From assembly GCF_019083805.1 (NCBI RefSeq), contig NZ_JAHRDV010000011.1, positions 34,895-98,894 of the forward strand: 64,000 nucleotides of DNA. Reading direction: 5' to 3'. Below the pieces are notes generated by a model that did no database searches, was not told the DNA's origin, and saw only the letters and a program-made list of their open reading frames with translations. Within the stretch, counting starts at the first letter, position 1, and every line of letters begins with the position of its first letter. The DNA comes from Acetobacter estunensis. Its GTDB lineage: Bacteria > Pseudomonadota > Alphaproteobacteria > Acetobacterales > Acetobacteraceae. The translations under genes and the position numbers were made by a program. This document shows, piece after piece, positions 27,855 to 35,668 of the stretch.

Positions 27855-27959
27855 AGCGGTCTCTCCACATAGGAAACGACACGCCTCCCCATCCGATCTT
27901 TCAATCGGGCAAGAAGACATATCGTGATTTTCGGATGGTCTCTCGGGACGTGACGACGC

Positions 27960-28424
27960 TCAGGCCGCCACACGTCCACGGCGCTGCTCGTCCACCAGCA
28001 CGCGCTTTGCCTGAAACAGACGCTGCATCACAGGAATGGACAGGTGCGGATCGCACTCGCCACACATGAAGATGTCAACGGCTGCGAAGTCACGCTCAGG
28101 CCATGTGTGGATGGAGATATGGCTCTCCGCCAAAACCACCACACCGGACACGCCGCCATTGGGGGAGAAATGGTGGAAATGACTGTGCAGAATCGTGGCG
28201 CCCGCAGCCACAGCGGCCTCGCACAGCGTTTCATCAATCCGCTTGGGATCGTCCAGATTGGTCGCTTCCCACAGATCGATCAGAAGATGAGTGCCAGCAA
28301 ACTTTTCGCCGTCCCGTTCGACGAAATAATCCTTCCGCTCGTCCTCACAGGACTCAGCGATGGCAGAAATCTGGTTATTGCTCGGGAGTTCCGAGACCAT
28401 CCCCAGTTGAGCAAGTGCGTTCAT
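27960..28424 (-). CDS. speD: S-adenosylmethionine decarboxylase proenzyme
   Basis: Supplies the aminopropyl donor for speE. The 154-residue protein is the short bacterial type, which is self-cleaved at the Glu-Ser bond in VLAESHISIHTWPE to create the pyruvoyl group; the catalytic Cys is in DIFMCGECDPH. An N-terminal extension of about 35 residues (NNQISAIAESCEDERKDYF) is longer than in the Bacillus or Thermotoga enzyme. The speD-speE order with a gap of about 100 bases supports co-transcription. Confidence 0.95.
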   Translation of the reverse strand: MNALAQLGMVSELPSNNQISAIAESCEDERKDYFVERDGEKFAGTHLLIDLWEATNLDDPKRIDETLCEAAVAAGATILHSHFHHFSPNGGVSGVVVLAESHISIHTWPERDFAAVDIFMCGECDPHLSIPVMQRLFQAKRVLVDEQRRGRVAA

Positions 28425-28623
28425 GACGTACCCCCAAACCAGTAGACAGCCTGTTGGGCGAAATCGCCCCCTTGGGCCAAGAAGCGCGGTTGATAGGGCT
28501 TCCTCTTACGTGTTGCAAGAAAATTCGTGCGACACGCCAGTTACATTTTTACGTCAGCGCGTTTGACTTGGCCTTGCTCTCTTTCTTTGCAACACCATTT
28601 CGACATAGGAACCATTTCGCCAC

Positions 28624-31281
28624 TCACGGCGCTTCCGCCCGTCGGCGGAGATCCTCTTCCGGTGATGTTACGAGCAGATTGAACACCCGCTGACGCTCCG
28701 GTGTCATCTTGCGACTTCCCACCCATTCACGCAGCCGGTCCAATGTCCCCCAGTCATTCGCCCGCGCCGCATCCGTCGCCAGACGCAAAGCCAGTTCCTG
28801 CTGCGAGAGAGACAGCGCACCCGTCTCAGGCAGTGCATGAGTGGCCAGACGCCCGACGACAAGCACAGCGTCCGGCCATTTCCGCTGTTCCTCAAGGATG
28901 CGTCCACGCAAATCCAGCGAGGCATCACTCTCATCCTGAGCCAGCATCAGCAGAGCCTGATCGCGGTTTCCCTCCCGCAAGAGCAGCCCCGCTGCAATGA
29001 CCCGGCGTTTTGACGCGACATCCCCATCCACAGACGTATCGGCCGTTTCATCCAGAGCACGCCGCGCCTGTCCCAGACGCTGAGCCGCTATATCGGCCTG
29101 CGCAAGTTCCCCACCCCATGCAGCCCGATGTGTTTCATCGGGCGCCAGCGGAAGCGCCCGTTCAAACGCCGTAGCCGCTTTTCCCGGCAGACCGATTGCC
29201 ATCAGTTTCTGCCCCAGACCGGCAAGAATCCGGCCCTTGGCGGGACCGTCGGGAATCTGATCCACGTGGCTCTGGATCATCGCCACAGTGTCGATCGTAT
29301 CCGCACCGCTGTGTTCATCCGCACTGCTTTCGGCTAGATGAATGAGTATCTCTTCCACCTTCGGTGTAAGACTGACCCGTTCTTCGGGGAAAAGTTCCAC
29401 GGACTTGTCGAGCGCCACAAGCGCACGAGGCCATTCTCCTGCCTGCATGAGCGCATCGATCAAGCCGTGTCGCACGTCTTTTTCGCGACCGGCCTGACGG
29501 GCCGCAAAGAGCAGCCGATCATAGGCCGTGGCGGCCTCAGCCGGACGAATCCGTTTCATGGCCAGCTTCAGAGCAATGGCCTCTTCATTACCCCGTTCCG
29601 ACACAACAGGATCCTTGGACGCAGCCAGATGGCTGAACATGCCCAAGGCTTTCTCCTGATCGCCATTACGTAACGTCAGAAGAGCCTGCGTCAGGTCATC
29701 CAGAGGTGGGGTGTCCTGTTGCGTCAGAACCGTTCGATCCTCATCAGACCCATACTGCGCGATGTAGTGCGCGATCTCCGGCGCAAGTTTCTGGCGCAAA
29801 GGCTCAGGGTAATCCCGAAGTTGCAGGTATCCCTCAGCCAGTAGGGACGCAGCGCGTTTCGGATTGCCGCCACTGCGCGCCATGTAGAGGCCGCGCCACA
29901 ACACGCCATCCGCTCCCGCTTCCGGGCTTTCCAGCGCACCCGCACCCGCCGTATTCCCCGCCAGAAGTTCGGACGCCGCCTGAAGGAAGGCAACATTGGG
30001 CAGCGAAGCAAGATCGGGGCGGTCCTGAATGGCAGTCGCCAGAATGGCCCGTGCTCCGGGCGCATCTCCCATGGCAAAGGCTGCACGTGCCGCCGCCAGC
30101 CGCGCCTCGTCACGTTGGGGCGGGGGCAGCATGGCCGCCCGTGTCCACAGACGACGATAATCCTCTCGCAGCATGGGAGAAGGCAGCGCCCTCAACCCCA
30201 ACCACGCCCAGTCAACCCGATCATCCGCCACACGACCCGATGCCCCACCGGCCAAGGGAATCCCGTTTTTCCCAAGAATATCGAGAAAGGGGCCGCCATC
30301 ACCGTTACGCACTTCGACCTGGTCGGATTCGACAGCAAAAACCAGTCCCTGCAGAGAAGGTCGGAGTTCATAGCCAACATGATGCCGGGTCAGCACGGAA
30401 CCGGGTACCTCCGTCGATGAAGGGGCCACCAGCAGACGCGCGCCCGACGCCGGATCCGCGATCTCGATCACCCGCCCCGCACCTGGCAGAGGGTAAAGCA
30501 GGCCACCATCGCGCTGTTCTGGGAGAATGGACGAACGATGTGCTCCTTCATCCTGCGGGTGCACAAGCGACAGAATCCATCCACCCGTCTGCTTGTGCAA
30601 ACCCAGTGCACGGGTCTGATCGAAATGAATCGAAACCACCGTGGTGTTCCCCATCGTCTGCACGCTGGCATGCGAGAATGGGCCTGTATCCTTCAGAGCG
30701 CTGGCATCCATGGGCACCGCACGATCCGCGACAAGAAGGAAATCGTTGCCACTCCAAAATCCCGCCACTGCGGTGGTATCTCCGAATGGGAGAAATATCC
30801 GTTCCACGGCAGCCTGCCCGGTGGAATCGCTCCTTTGATCGGAAGCGGAAGAACCCGCAGGCGACGCACCTGCGGTTGGTGCTGCAACCGTCTTGTCCGG
30901 TGCAGCCGGCACAGGCGTTGTCACGACATCCTGGCTGTCTGGCTGCTGACCGATTCGCTGGGCCTGCCATTCCGACGGCAACGCGTTGACGCCTTTTACC
31001 TGCGCATTCGATGTCACCTCAGGAGCCGCGGAGGTCTTTTTTTCACCCGTCACATGACTACGCGGACTTATCTTGTGGGCGCGAGACGTTACAGCAGGGG
31101 CAGTCATGCTTTTCGCGACGATCGAAGACGGAACATCGCCTCCCGTTTTTACGGGATTAGCCTGAGACCCCACGCCTTCGGCAAAGGCCACGCCAGGAAC
31201 ACTCAGACATGTTGCAAGACATAACGTCAGAGAAAAACCTGTTCGCACCCACACACCCCAATTCCGGCCCTGCGCCATCAT
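28624..31281 (-). CDS. Large exported TPR-like protein in the flagellar group
   Basis: I do not recognise a named family for the whole 885-residue protein. It has an N-terminal signal sequence (TGFSLTLCLATCLSVPGVAFA), a low-complexity Ala/Pro/Ser/Lys segment (about 40-165), a beta-rich part (about 165-350) and then a long alpha-helical region (about 370-880) with the Ala/Leu spacing of TPR/Sel1-like repeats, for example GDAPGARAILATAIQDRPD and GEWPRALVALDKSVELFPEE. It follows the motE-like gene by about 58 bases on the same strand. In related alphaproteobacteria a TPR protein often sits at this place next to fliL/fliM, so a periplasmic role in flagellar motor assembly or motility is likely but inferred. 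Confidence 0.75.
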   Translation of the reverse strand: MMAQGRNWGVWVRTGFSLTLCLATCLSVPGVAFAEGVGSQANPVKTGGDVPSSIVAKSMTAPAVTSRAHKISPRSHVTGEKKTSAAPEVTSNAQVKGVNALPSEWQAQRIGQQPDSQDVVTTPVPAAPDKTVAAPTAGASPAGSSASDQRSDSTGQAAVERIFLPFGDTTAVAGFWSGNDFLLVADRAVPMDASALKDTGPFSHASVQTMGNTTVVSIHFDQTRALGLHKQTGGWILSLVHPQDEGAHRSSILPEQRDGGLLYPLPGAGRVIEIADPASGARLLVAPSSTEVPGSVLTRHHVGYELRPSLQGLVFAVESDQVEVRNGDGGPFLDILGKNGIPLAGGASGRVADDRVDWAWLGLRALPSPMLREDYRRLWTRAAMLPPPQRDEARLAAARAAFAMGDAPGARAILATAIQDRPDLASLPNVAFLQAASELLAGNTAGAGALESPEAGADGVLWRGLYMARSGGNPKRAASLLAEGYLQLRDYPEPLRQKLAPEIAHYIAQYGSDEDRTVLTQQDTPPLDDLTQALLTLRNGDQEKALGMFSHLAASKDPVVSERGNEEAIALKLAMKRIRPAEAATAYDRLLFAARQAGREKDVRHGLIDALMQAGEWPRALVALDKSVELFPEERVSLTPKVEEILIHLAESSADEHSGADTIDTVAMIQSHVDQIPDGPAKGRILAGLGQKLMAIGLPGKAATAFERALPLAPDETHRAAWGGELAQADIAAQRLGQARRALDETADTSVDGDVASKRRVIAAGLLLREGNRDQALLMLAQDESDASLDLRGRILEEQRKWPDAVLVVGRLATHALPETGALSLSQQELALRLATDAARANDWGTLDRLREWVGSRKMTPERQRVFNLLVTSPEEDLRRRAEAP

Positions 31282-31339
31282 TTATTCACACCGGCCCCAT
31301 TACCAGGCACTTCCCGGCCCGTCGGACGGCCTATTGGAT

Positions 31340-32110
31340 TTAACCATTTGTTTCCACACGCGCTACAACCGGCTTGCGGGGAAGTCCCGCGAGCAACTGG
31401 GTCGTCATGGTCGCACGCTCGGGAGACATGCTGGCGAGAATTGCCGAAGCCTTGCGCGGATTCATGCGCCCCATGACGGGAACAAGCACACGCGGATCGA
31501 GCACATTGAAAATGGAAGCTGCGTCGCGTGGCACCATGGCCTCATAAATCTTCACCAGCCTGTCGAGATCCGCATCCCCAAGTTGCTGGAGACGTTTGGT
31601 TTCTCCCGCCCGGGATGTCTGTTCCTGCGTATATTTTTGCATCCGGGCATCAAGGATCGCCTGTGACGCATCGATTGCTTTTTTCAGATCGGTCAGACGC
31701 TGGGATTCCTGATCGAGTTCTTTCGTGCGTCCAGCAAGATCAGTCAGTATTTCATTGCGCGCGGAATCCGAACGATGATCCACATCGAGGTCAGGCCGGT
31801 TTTCCTGTCCGATACAAGGCTTATCCCCACAAGGAGAAGGTGATGTAGCCGCTACCTTCCCATTGCCGGCTTTGGGCTCTGCTGGCGGCTGGGTGGCAGG
31901 CGTTGAACTGTCCGCTGTCTGAACCGGAACATTCGCCGCCTGCGGAGTTCCCGTTGCTGTCGATGATACCTTGGCCGCCTGTTTTGCCGTCATTTCCGGC
32001 GTGTTCGCGAACAGCAATGAACTGCTCAGAAGATAGATCTTGAGTGTCAGCAGGCCGCCCATGAGACAGGAGGAAAGCTGGAAAAGACGGGAAAACGGCA
32101 GTTTCGGCAT
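31340..32110 (-). CDS. MotE-like flagellar protein (MgtE N-domain)
   Basis: This 256-residue protein has a membrane anchor near the N-terminus (about 10-35, LMGGLLTLKIYLLSSSLLF), a Pro/Ala/Thr-rich linker with a Cys pair (CGDKPC), a coiled coil (about 115-170, TKELDQESQRLTDLKKAI) and a C-terminal MgtE-N-like fold (IYEAMVPRDAASIFNVLDPR, VMGRMNPRKASAILASMSPERA). This is the architecture of MotE, a periplasmic chaperone or partner of the MotB/MotC stator in Sinorhizobium and of FlbB-like proteins. It lies five bases after the DUF6468 gene, within the fliL-fliM operon. Confidence 0.83.
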   Translation of the reverse strand: MPKLPFSRLFQLSSCLMGGLLTLKIYLLSSSLLFANTPEMTAKQAAKVSSTATGTPQAANVPVQTADSSTPATQPPAEPKAGNGKVAATSPSPCGDKPCIGQENRPDLDVDHRSDSARNEILTDLAGRTKELDQESQRLTDLKKAIDASQAILDARMQKYTQEQTSRAGETKRLQQLGDADLDRLVKIYEAMVPRDAASIFNVLDPRVLVPVMGRMNPRKASAILASMSPERATMTTQLLAGLPRKPVVARVETNG

Positions 32111-32115
32111 AGTCC

Positions 32116-32652
32116 TCAGCTCATACGCAGTGCGCGGATCAAATCCTGTTCCGCTGCCGTTTTCTGACGCGCGCGCGTTTCATAGGGGCGGCTTCCCCCG
32201 TTCGGCGGACTGGCGGGAAGAGATGCGAGCGGATTGCGCACTTCTTCTACCTCCGCGGGCATTTCGTCACTCACCGCCTTGTCCCCAACGACGGCAGCGA
32301 AGGGTGTCTGTTTCTCCGGCATTGAGCGATTACCTTGCCGCAACAAGCCTTCCAGACGCTCAGCCATGGCATCCGCTCGCTCAGAGAGCGCCTCAAGCTC
32401 ATGCTTCAACATTTTCGACTGATCGATCATGCGGCCGAGGCTTCGGCCACTCACATCCGCCGCCGTCTGGAGTTTCTCCACCCCATCTTCCGCCCGTCGC
32501 CCGCTTTCATCCAACCGCGCCACCAGATCGGCCAGTTCACGGCGATCACGGCGCAGAACAGCAAGAGCACGCCCCAAATGGATGCTATACACAATGCCCA
32601 TCAAGAGAAGTGCACAGAGGAGTATTTCTATTGAATACTGGAATGTGGTCAT
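32116..32652 (-). CDS. DUF6468 flagellar-operon protein
   Basis: The 178-residue protein has one N-terminal membrane span (about 8-28, IEILLCALLLMGIVYSIHLG) followed by a long coiled coil (about 32-115) rich in Arg/Glu/Leu, then a disordered tail. This matches the DUF6468 family found directly downstream of fliM in alphaproteobacteria. Its function is not established; the operon position argues for motor or stator structure. It is tightly packed between fliM (17 bases) and the motE-like gene (5 bases). Confidence 0.8.
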   Translation of the reverse strand: MTTFQYSIEILLCALLLMGIVYSIHLGRALAVLRRDRRELADLVARLDESGRRAEDGVEKLQTAADVSGRSLGRMIDQSKMLKHELEALSERADAMAERLEGLLRQGNRSMPEKQTPFAAVVGDKAVSDEMPAEVEEVRNPLASLPASPPNGGSRPYETRARQKTAAEQDLIRALRMS

Positions 32653-32669
32653 GAATTTATCTCCAATAC

Positions 32670-33779
32670 TCAGCTATATAGCGTATCAGGGGAATCGAAG
32701 CTCTCACGCGCTGTCAAGAAATCCTCCTCGACACGCACCGCCATCTGTTCCTTCTTGCGCCCAAGCTTGCCACTGAAAAGCGGCACGGAACCGCACCGCA
32801 GCATTACCGGTTGCCCGACTTCCTGTTCGAACGGCAGAACCATTCCCGGCTTGAGATCCGATACCGACAGAAACGACATCTTCTGTTCAGCGAGTACGAC
32901 CTCGACAACCACATCGGTGTCCTGAAGATGTTCGGTCAGATTCGTCTCCCATATCGAATCGCGTCCGAATTTCTCCCCCATAAACTGCTGAACCAGAAGA
33001 TCCCGCACGGGTTCGAGCGTGGCATAGGGCAGCAGCACATCGATATGGCCGCCGCGATCATCCATCTCCACCCTCATGCGCGCCAGAAAAACCGCATTGG
33101 AGGAACGGCAGATCGTGGCGAAACGTGAACTGATTTCCAGTCGCTCGAAATGGAAATTGACTGCACAGATCGGATCGAAGCCGGTGGTCAGATCCGCGAG
33201 AACCAGCCGCACCATCTTCTCGATCAGAGCGCGCTCAATGGTCGTGTGCGCCCGCCCTTCCACATTGAGTGTGCGAGGGTTCCGCGCACCACCAAGAAGG
33301 ACATCGACCATTGAATAGGTCAGCGCGGAATCGATCACCATCAGTCCGTAATTTTCCCACTCTTCGGCCTTGAAAACCGCGAAGACGCAGGAAGGGGGTA
33401 CCGAGTTCAGATAGTCTCCGAACCGCATGGAACTGATGCCATCGAGCGTCACATCCACGTTGTCGTTCGTGAAGCTGCGCAACGACGTGGAAACAATACG
33501 CATGAGTCGGTCGAAGACGATTTCCAACATGGGAAACCGCTCATACGTCACCACACCGGAGCCGATGATACGCTCCAGCCCGCTGGCCTTGCCCTCGGCC
33601 TCATCGGGCACATAGGCATGCCCCATCAGGCTGTCGATCTCAGCCTGATCCAGAAGACGATCATCTTCGCCGTCCATGCCGCCCGCAGCGCCGTCCGGAA
33701 ACGGCGTCCGATCGTTCAGGGACGCCGTGGGAGCCGGACGTGGGATGGATGAATTCACTGCGTCCTGCCTATCGCTCAT
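32670..33779 (-). CDS. fliM: Flagellar motor switch protein FliM
   Basis: C-ring component that binds phospho-CheY and sets rotation direction. The 369-residue protein has the CheY-binding motif LLDQAEIDSLM at 42-52 after an unusual 40-residue N-terminal lead, then the CheC-like middle domain (about 90-265; LLGGARNPR) and the C-terminal SpoA/FliN-like domain (about 285-360). The ATG overlaps the fliL stop as ATGA. fliN and other C-ring genes are not in the window. Confidence 0.95.
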   Translation of the reverse strand: MSDRQDAVNSSIPRPAPTASLNDRTPFPDGAAGGMDGEDDRLLDQAEIDSLMGHAYVPDEAEGKASGLERIIGSGVVTYERFPMLEIVFDRLMRIVSTSLRSFTNDNVDVTLDGISSMRFGDYLNSVPPSCVFAVFKAEEWENYGLMVIDSALTYSMVDVLLGGARNPRTLNVEGRAHTTIERALIEKMVRLVLADLTTGFDPICAVNFHFERLEISSRFATICRSSNAVFLARMRVEMDDRGGHIDVLLPYATLEPVRDLLVQQFMGEKFGRDSIWETNLTEHLQDTDVVVEVVLAEQKMSFLSVSDLKPGMVLPFEQEVGQPVMLRCGSVPLFSGKLGRKKEQMAVRVEEDFLTARESFDSPDTLYS

Positions 33780-34255
33780 TGGATCAGGAATTCCGTGAAC
33801 AGAAGATCTCGTACTTCAATAGGAGCCAGTTGCACGACAAGACGCGCCAGAAGGGCTTCACGAAGGCGATAGATGCCGTTGCCACCCAAATCGCTCTGGG
33901 TGCTCTCATGCAGATAGGTCTGAAAGACGTTCTGGATCTCGGGCATATGGGCATCGACAGCATCGTGGGTCGTGCCACGCACCTGTAGCTTGGCGGAAAT
34001 CTTCACGAAAACCGGCCGCCCCGTGGAGCTGTCCAAATTCGAGATGACCGTCGGAATATCGACGAGAAAAGGCTCCTGCTGGACCACTGCCTGAGGCGGC
34101 GTTTTTTCCGGCTTGGCGGCCGAGTGCTGGCGATAATACCAGCCACCCCCACCCAGAAGAGCCACGGCCACCGCAGCGCCTGCGATCAGCACCAGCTTCT
34201 TTTTCTTTTTGGGCGGAGGCGCCACAGCGCCTTCCGTTTCCTCTTCTTCCGCCAT
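33776..34255 (-). CDS. fliL: Flagellar basal body-associated protein FliL
   Basis: The 159-residue single-span inner-membrane protein supports stator function around the motor. It has an acidic start, a Lys-rich stop-transfer block (PPPKKKKKLVLIAG), a membrane span (about 21-42) and a periplasmic stomatin-like domain with FLVDIPTVISNLDSSTGRPVF (two joined motifs) and a C-terminal RDLLFTEFLIQ, which is typical. First gene of the fliL-fliM-DUF6468-motE-TPR group; GGGGAA precedes the ATG. The 172 bases upstream to the tRNA should hold the promoter; I see no confident sigma28 or class II site. Confidence 0.93.
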   Translation of the reverse strand: MAEEEETEGAVAPPPKKKKKLVLIAGAAVAVALLGGGGWYYRQHSAAKPEKTPPQAVVQQEPFLVDIPTVISNLDSSTGRPVFVKISAKLQVRGTTHDAVDAHMPEIQNVFQTYLHESTQSDLGGNGIYRLREALLARLVVQLAPIEVRDLLFTEFLIQ

Positions 34256-34427
34256 CCGTTCCCCGAAACCGCGTGACTGGTTGCATCGCGGCGACCTCCT
34301 CTCCCATCTGATAAGGGACGAATCAGAGACAGCCGCTCGCAGTTCCGAGAGGTAAATCCGGACGCTTAAGAATCATCTAATTTTGCAGGGGAACCCCACC
34401 GAGGGGAAAGATTTTCATCAGGAATGA

Positions 34428-34503
34428 TGGTGAGCCGGGTGGGATTCGAACCCACGACCATTCGATTAAAAGTCGAATGCTCTACCGACTGAGCTACCGG
34501 CTC
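34428..34503 (-). tRNA. tRNA-Lys (anticodon TTT)
   Basis: Read on the minus strand the gene begins GAGCCGG and ends CCGGCTC-A-CCA, so the acceptor stem pairs perfectly and CCA is encoded. The D arm AGCTCAGTCGGTAGAGC, the anticodon arm with CTTTTAA in the loop, and the T arm GTGGGTTCGAATCCCAC are all present. The anticodon TTT specifies lysine. It lies between the peptidyl-prolyl isomerase gene and fliL on the same strand. Confidence 0.98.
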
Positions 34504-34563
34504 GCCACGCGCCCCGGGTAAAGGCGACCGCCAACTCTGTCAACAGTCGCCTTGCAAAAATGG

Positions 34564-35052
34564 TCAGTCTTCGACGGAAGCCGGGCGCATTTTCACGATA
34601 CGGTCCGGATCGGTCACCATTCCGCTCATGCCCGAGCCGCGCTTGATACCATCGATCAGTTCCATGCCTTCGATCACCTGACCGACAATGGTGTACTGAC
34701 CGTCCAGATGGGGAGCGGGCTCGAACATGATGAAGAACTGGCTGTTCGCGCTGTCGGGGTTCATCGTGCGCGCCATGCCAACAGTGCCACGCTCGAACTT
34801 CGCCGCCTTGGTGAACTCGGCCTTCAGATCGGGAAGTTTGCTGCCGCCCGTGCCGGTGCCGGTCGGATCGCCGCCCTGCGCCATGAAGCCCTCGATCACG
34901 CGATGAAACGGCGTGTTGTCATAGAAGCCTTCAGCCGACAGGGAGCGCAAGCGCTCGGAGGCCAGCGGTGCGATGTCCGGGCGAAGCTGGATCACCACGC
35001 GGCCTTTTGCCAGATCCATGTTCAGGAGGTCGTTCTTGTCGATATCGGCCAT
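34564..35052 (-). CDS. Peptidyl-prolyl cis-trans isomerase, cyclophilin type
   Basis: This 162-residue cytoplasmic cyclophilin speeds prolyl isomerisation in folding proteins. Typical blocks are VVIQLRPDIAPLASERL, FYDNTPFHRVIEGFMAQGGDPTG (two adjacent motifs), GTVGMARTMNPDSANSQFFI and GQYTIVGQVIEGMELID. No signal peptide is seen. The ATG at 35052 has GGACAGG upstream; the TTG four codons earlier is less likely. A promoter in the 88 bases before it or read-through from coaD is possible. Confidence 0.95.
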   Translation of the reverse strand: MADIDKNDLLNMDLAKGRVVIQLRPDIAPLASERLRSLSAEGFYDNTPFHRVIEGFMAQGGDPTGTGTGGSKLPDLKAEFTKAAKFERGTVGMARTMNPDSANSQFFIMFEPAPHLDGQYTIVGQVIEGMELIDGIKRGSGMSGMVTDPDRIVKMRPASVED

Positions 35053-35152
35053 CTGCCTGTCCAATCACGTTCTGAAAATCCGGCATCCGTCCACGGACAC
35101 CGTTCCGAACGCAAGGCTTAGGCTACCTCGCCACAAACCGCAAAGACCGCTT

Positions 35153-35668
35153 CTAGGCGCGCTCTAGTGCCGTCACCACACGTCGCGCCGCGCCCGGCGG
35201 CGTAAACTCCGAAATATCGCCGCCATAGGAGGCAATCTCGCGCACCATGCGCGACGAGACGAACTGCGTGCGCTCGGACGCCATCAGGAAAATCGTCTCG
35301 ATCTCGGGAGCCAGCTTGCGATTGGCGCCTTGCATCTGCGCCTCATAGTCGAAGTCCACCAACAGACGCAGACCACGCACGATGATCGTAGCCCCCGTGC
35401 GTCGCACCGCATCCACCAGAAGCTCGTTGAACGAGATCACCTCAATCTCCGCCCCCGTCCGAGCCTCCAGCCCCGGCACTTCCTCACACAGGGACGCCAC
35501 GCGCGCCGCAACCGGGAGAAGCGGACTTTTGCCCGCGTTCACCGCCACCCCGATCACCAGACGATCCACCAGTCGGGCTGCACGCTCGATGATGTCCATG
35601 TGACCGAACGTCACCGGATCGAACGTGCCCGGATAGAACCCGATCCGTCGGGTGATCTCAGCTTTCAT
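35153..35668 (-). CDS. coaD: Phosphopantetheine adenylyltransferase
   Basis: Fourth step of coenzyme A synthesis: adds AMP to 4'-phosphopantetheine. The 171-residue protein shows [19 protein letters not shown] (nucleotidyltransferase TxGH-type motif), [35 protein letters not shown] and [10 protein letters not shown]. The ATG at 35668 lies inside the end of gyrA (11-base overlap), giving standard length; the open frame extends to 35707, but without need. The overlap suggests expression from the gyrA transcript. Confidence 0.95.
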   Translation of the reverse strand: MKAEITRRIGFYPGTFDPVTFGHMDIIERAARLVDRLVIGVAVNAGKSPLLPVAARVASLCEEVPGLEARTGAEIEVISFNELLVDAVRRTGATIIVRGLRLLVDFDYEAQMQGANRKLAPEIETIFLMASERTQFVSSRMVREIASYGGDISEFTPPGAARRVVTALERA

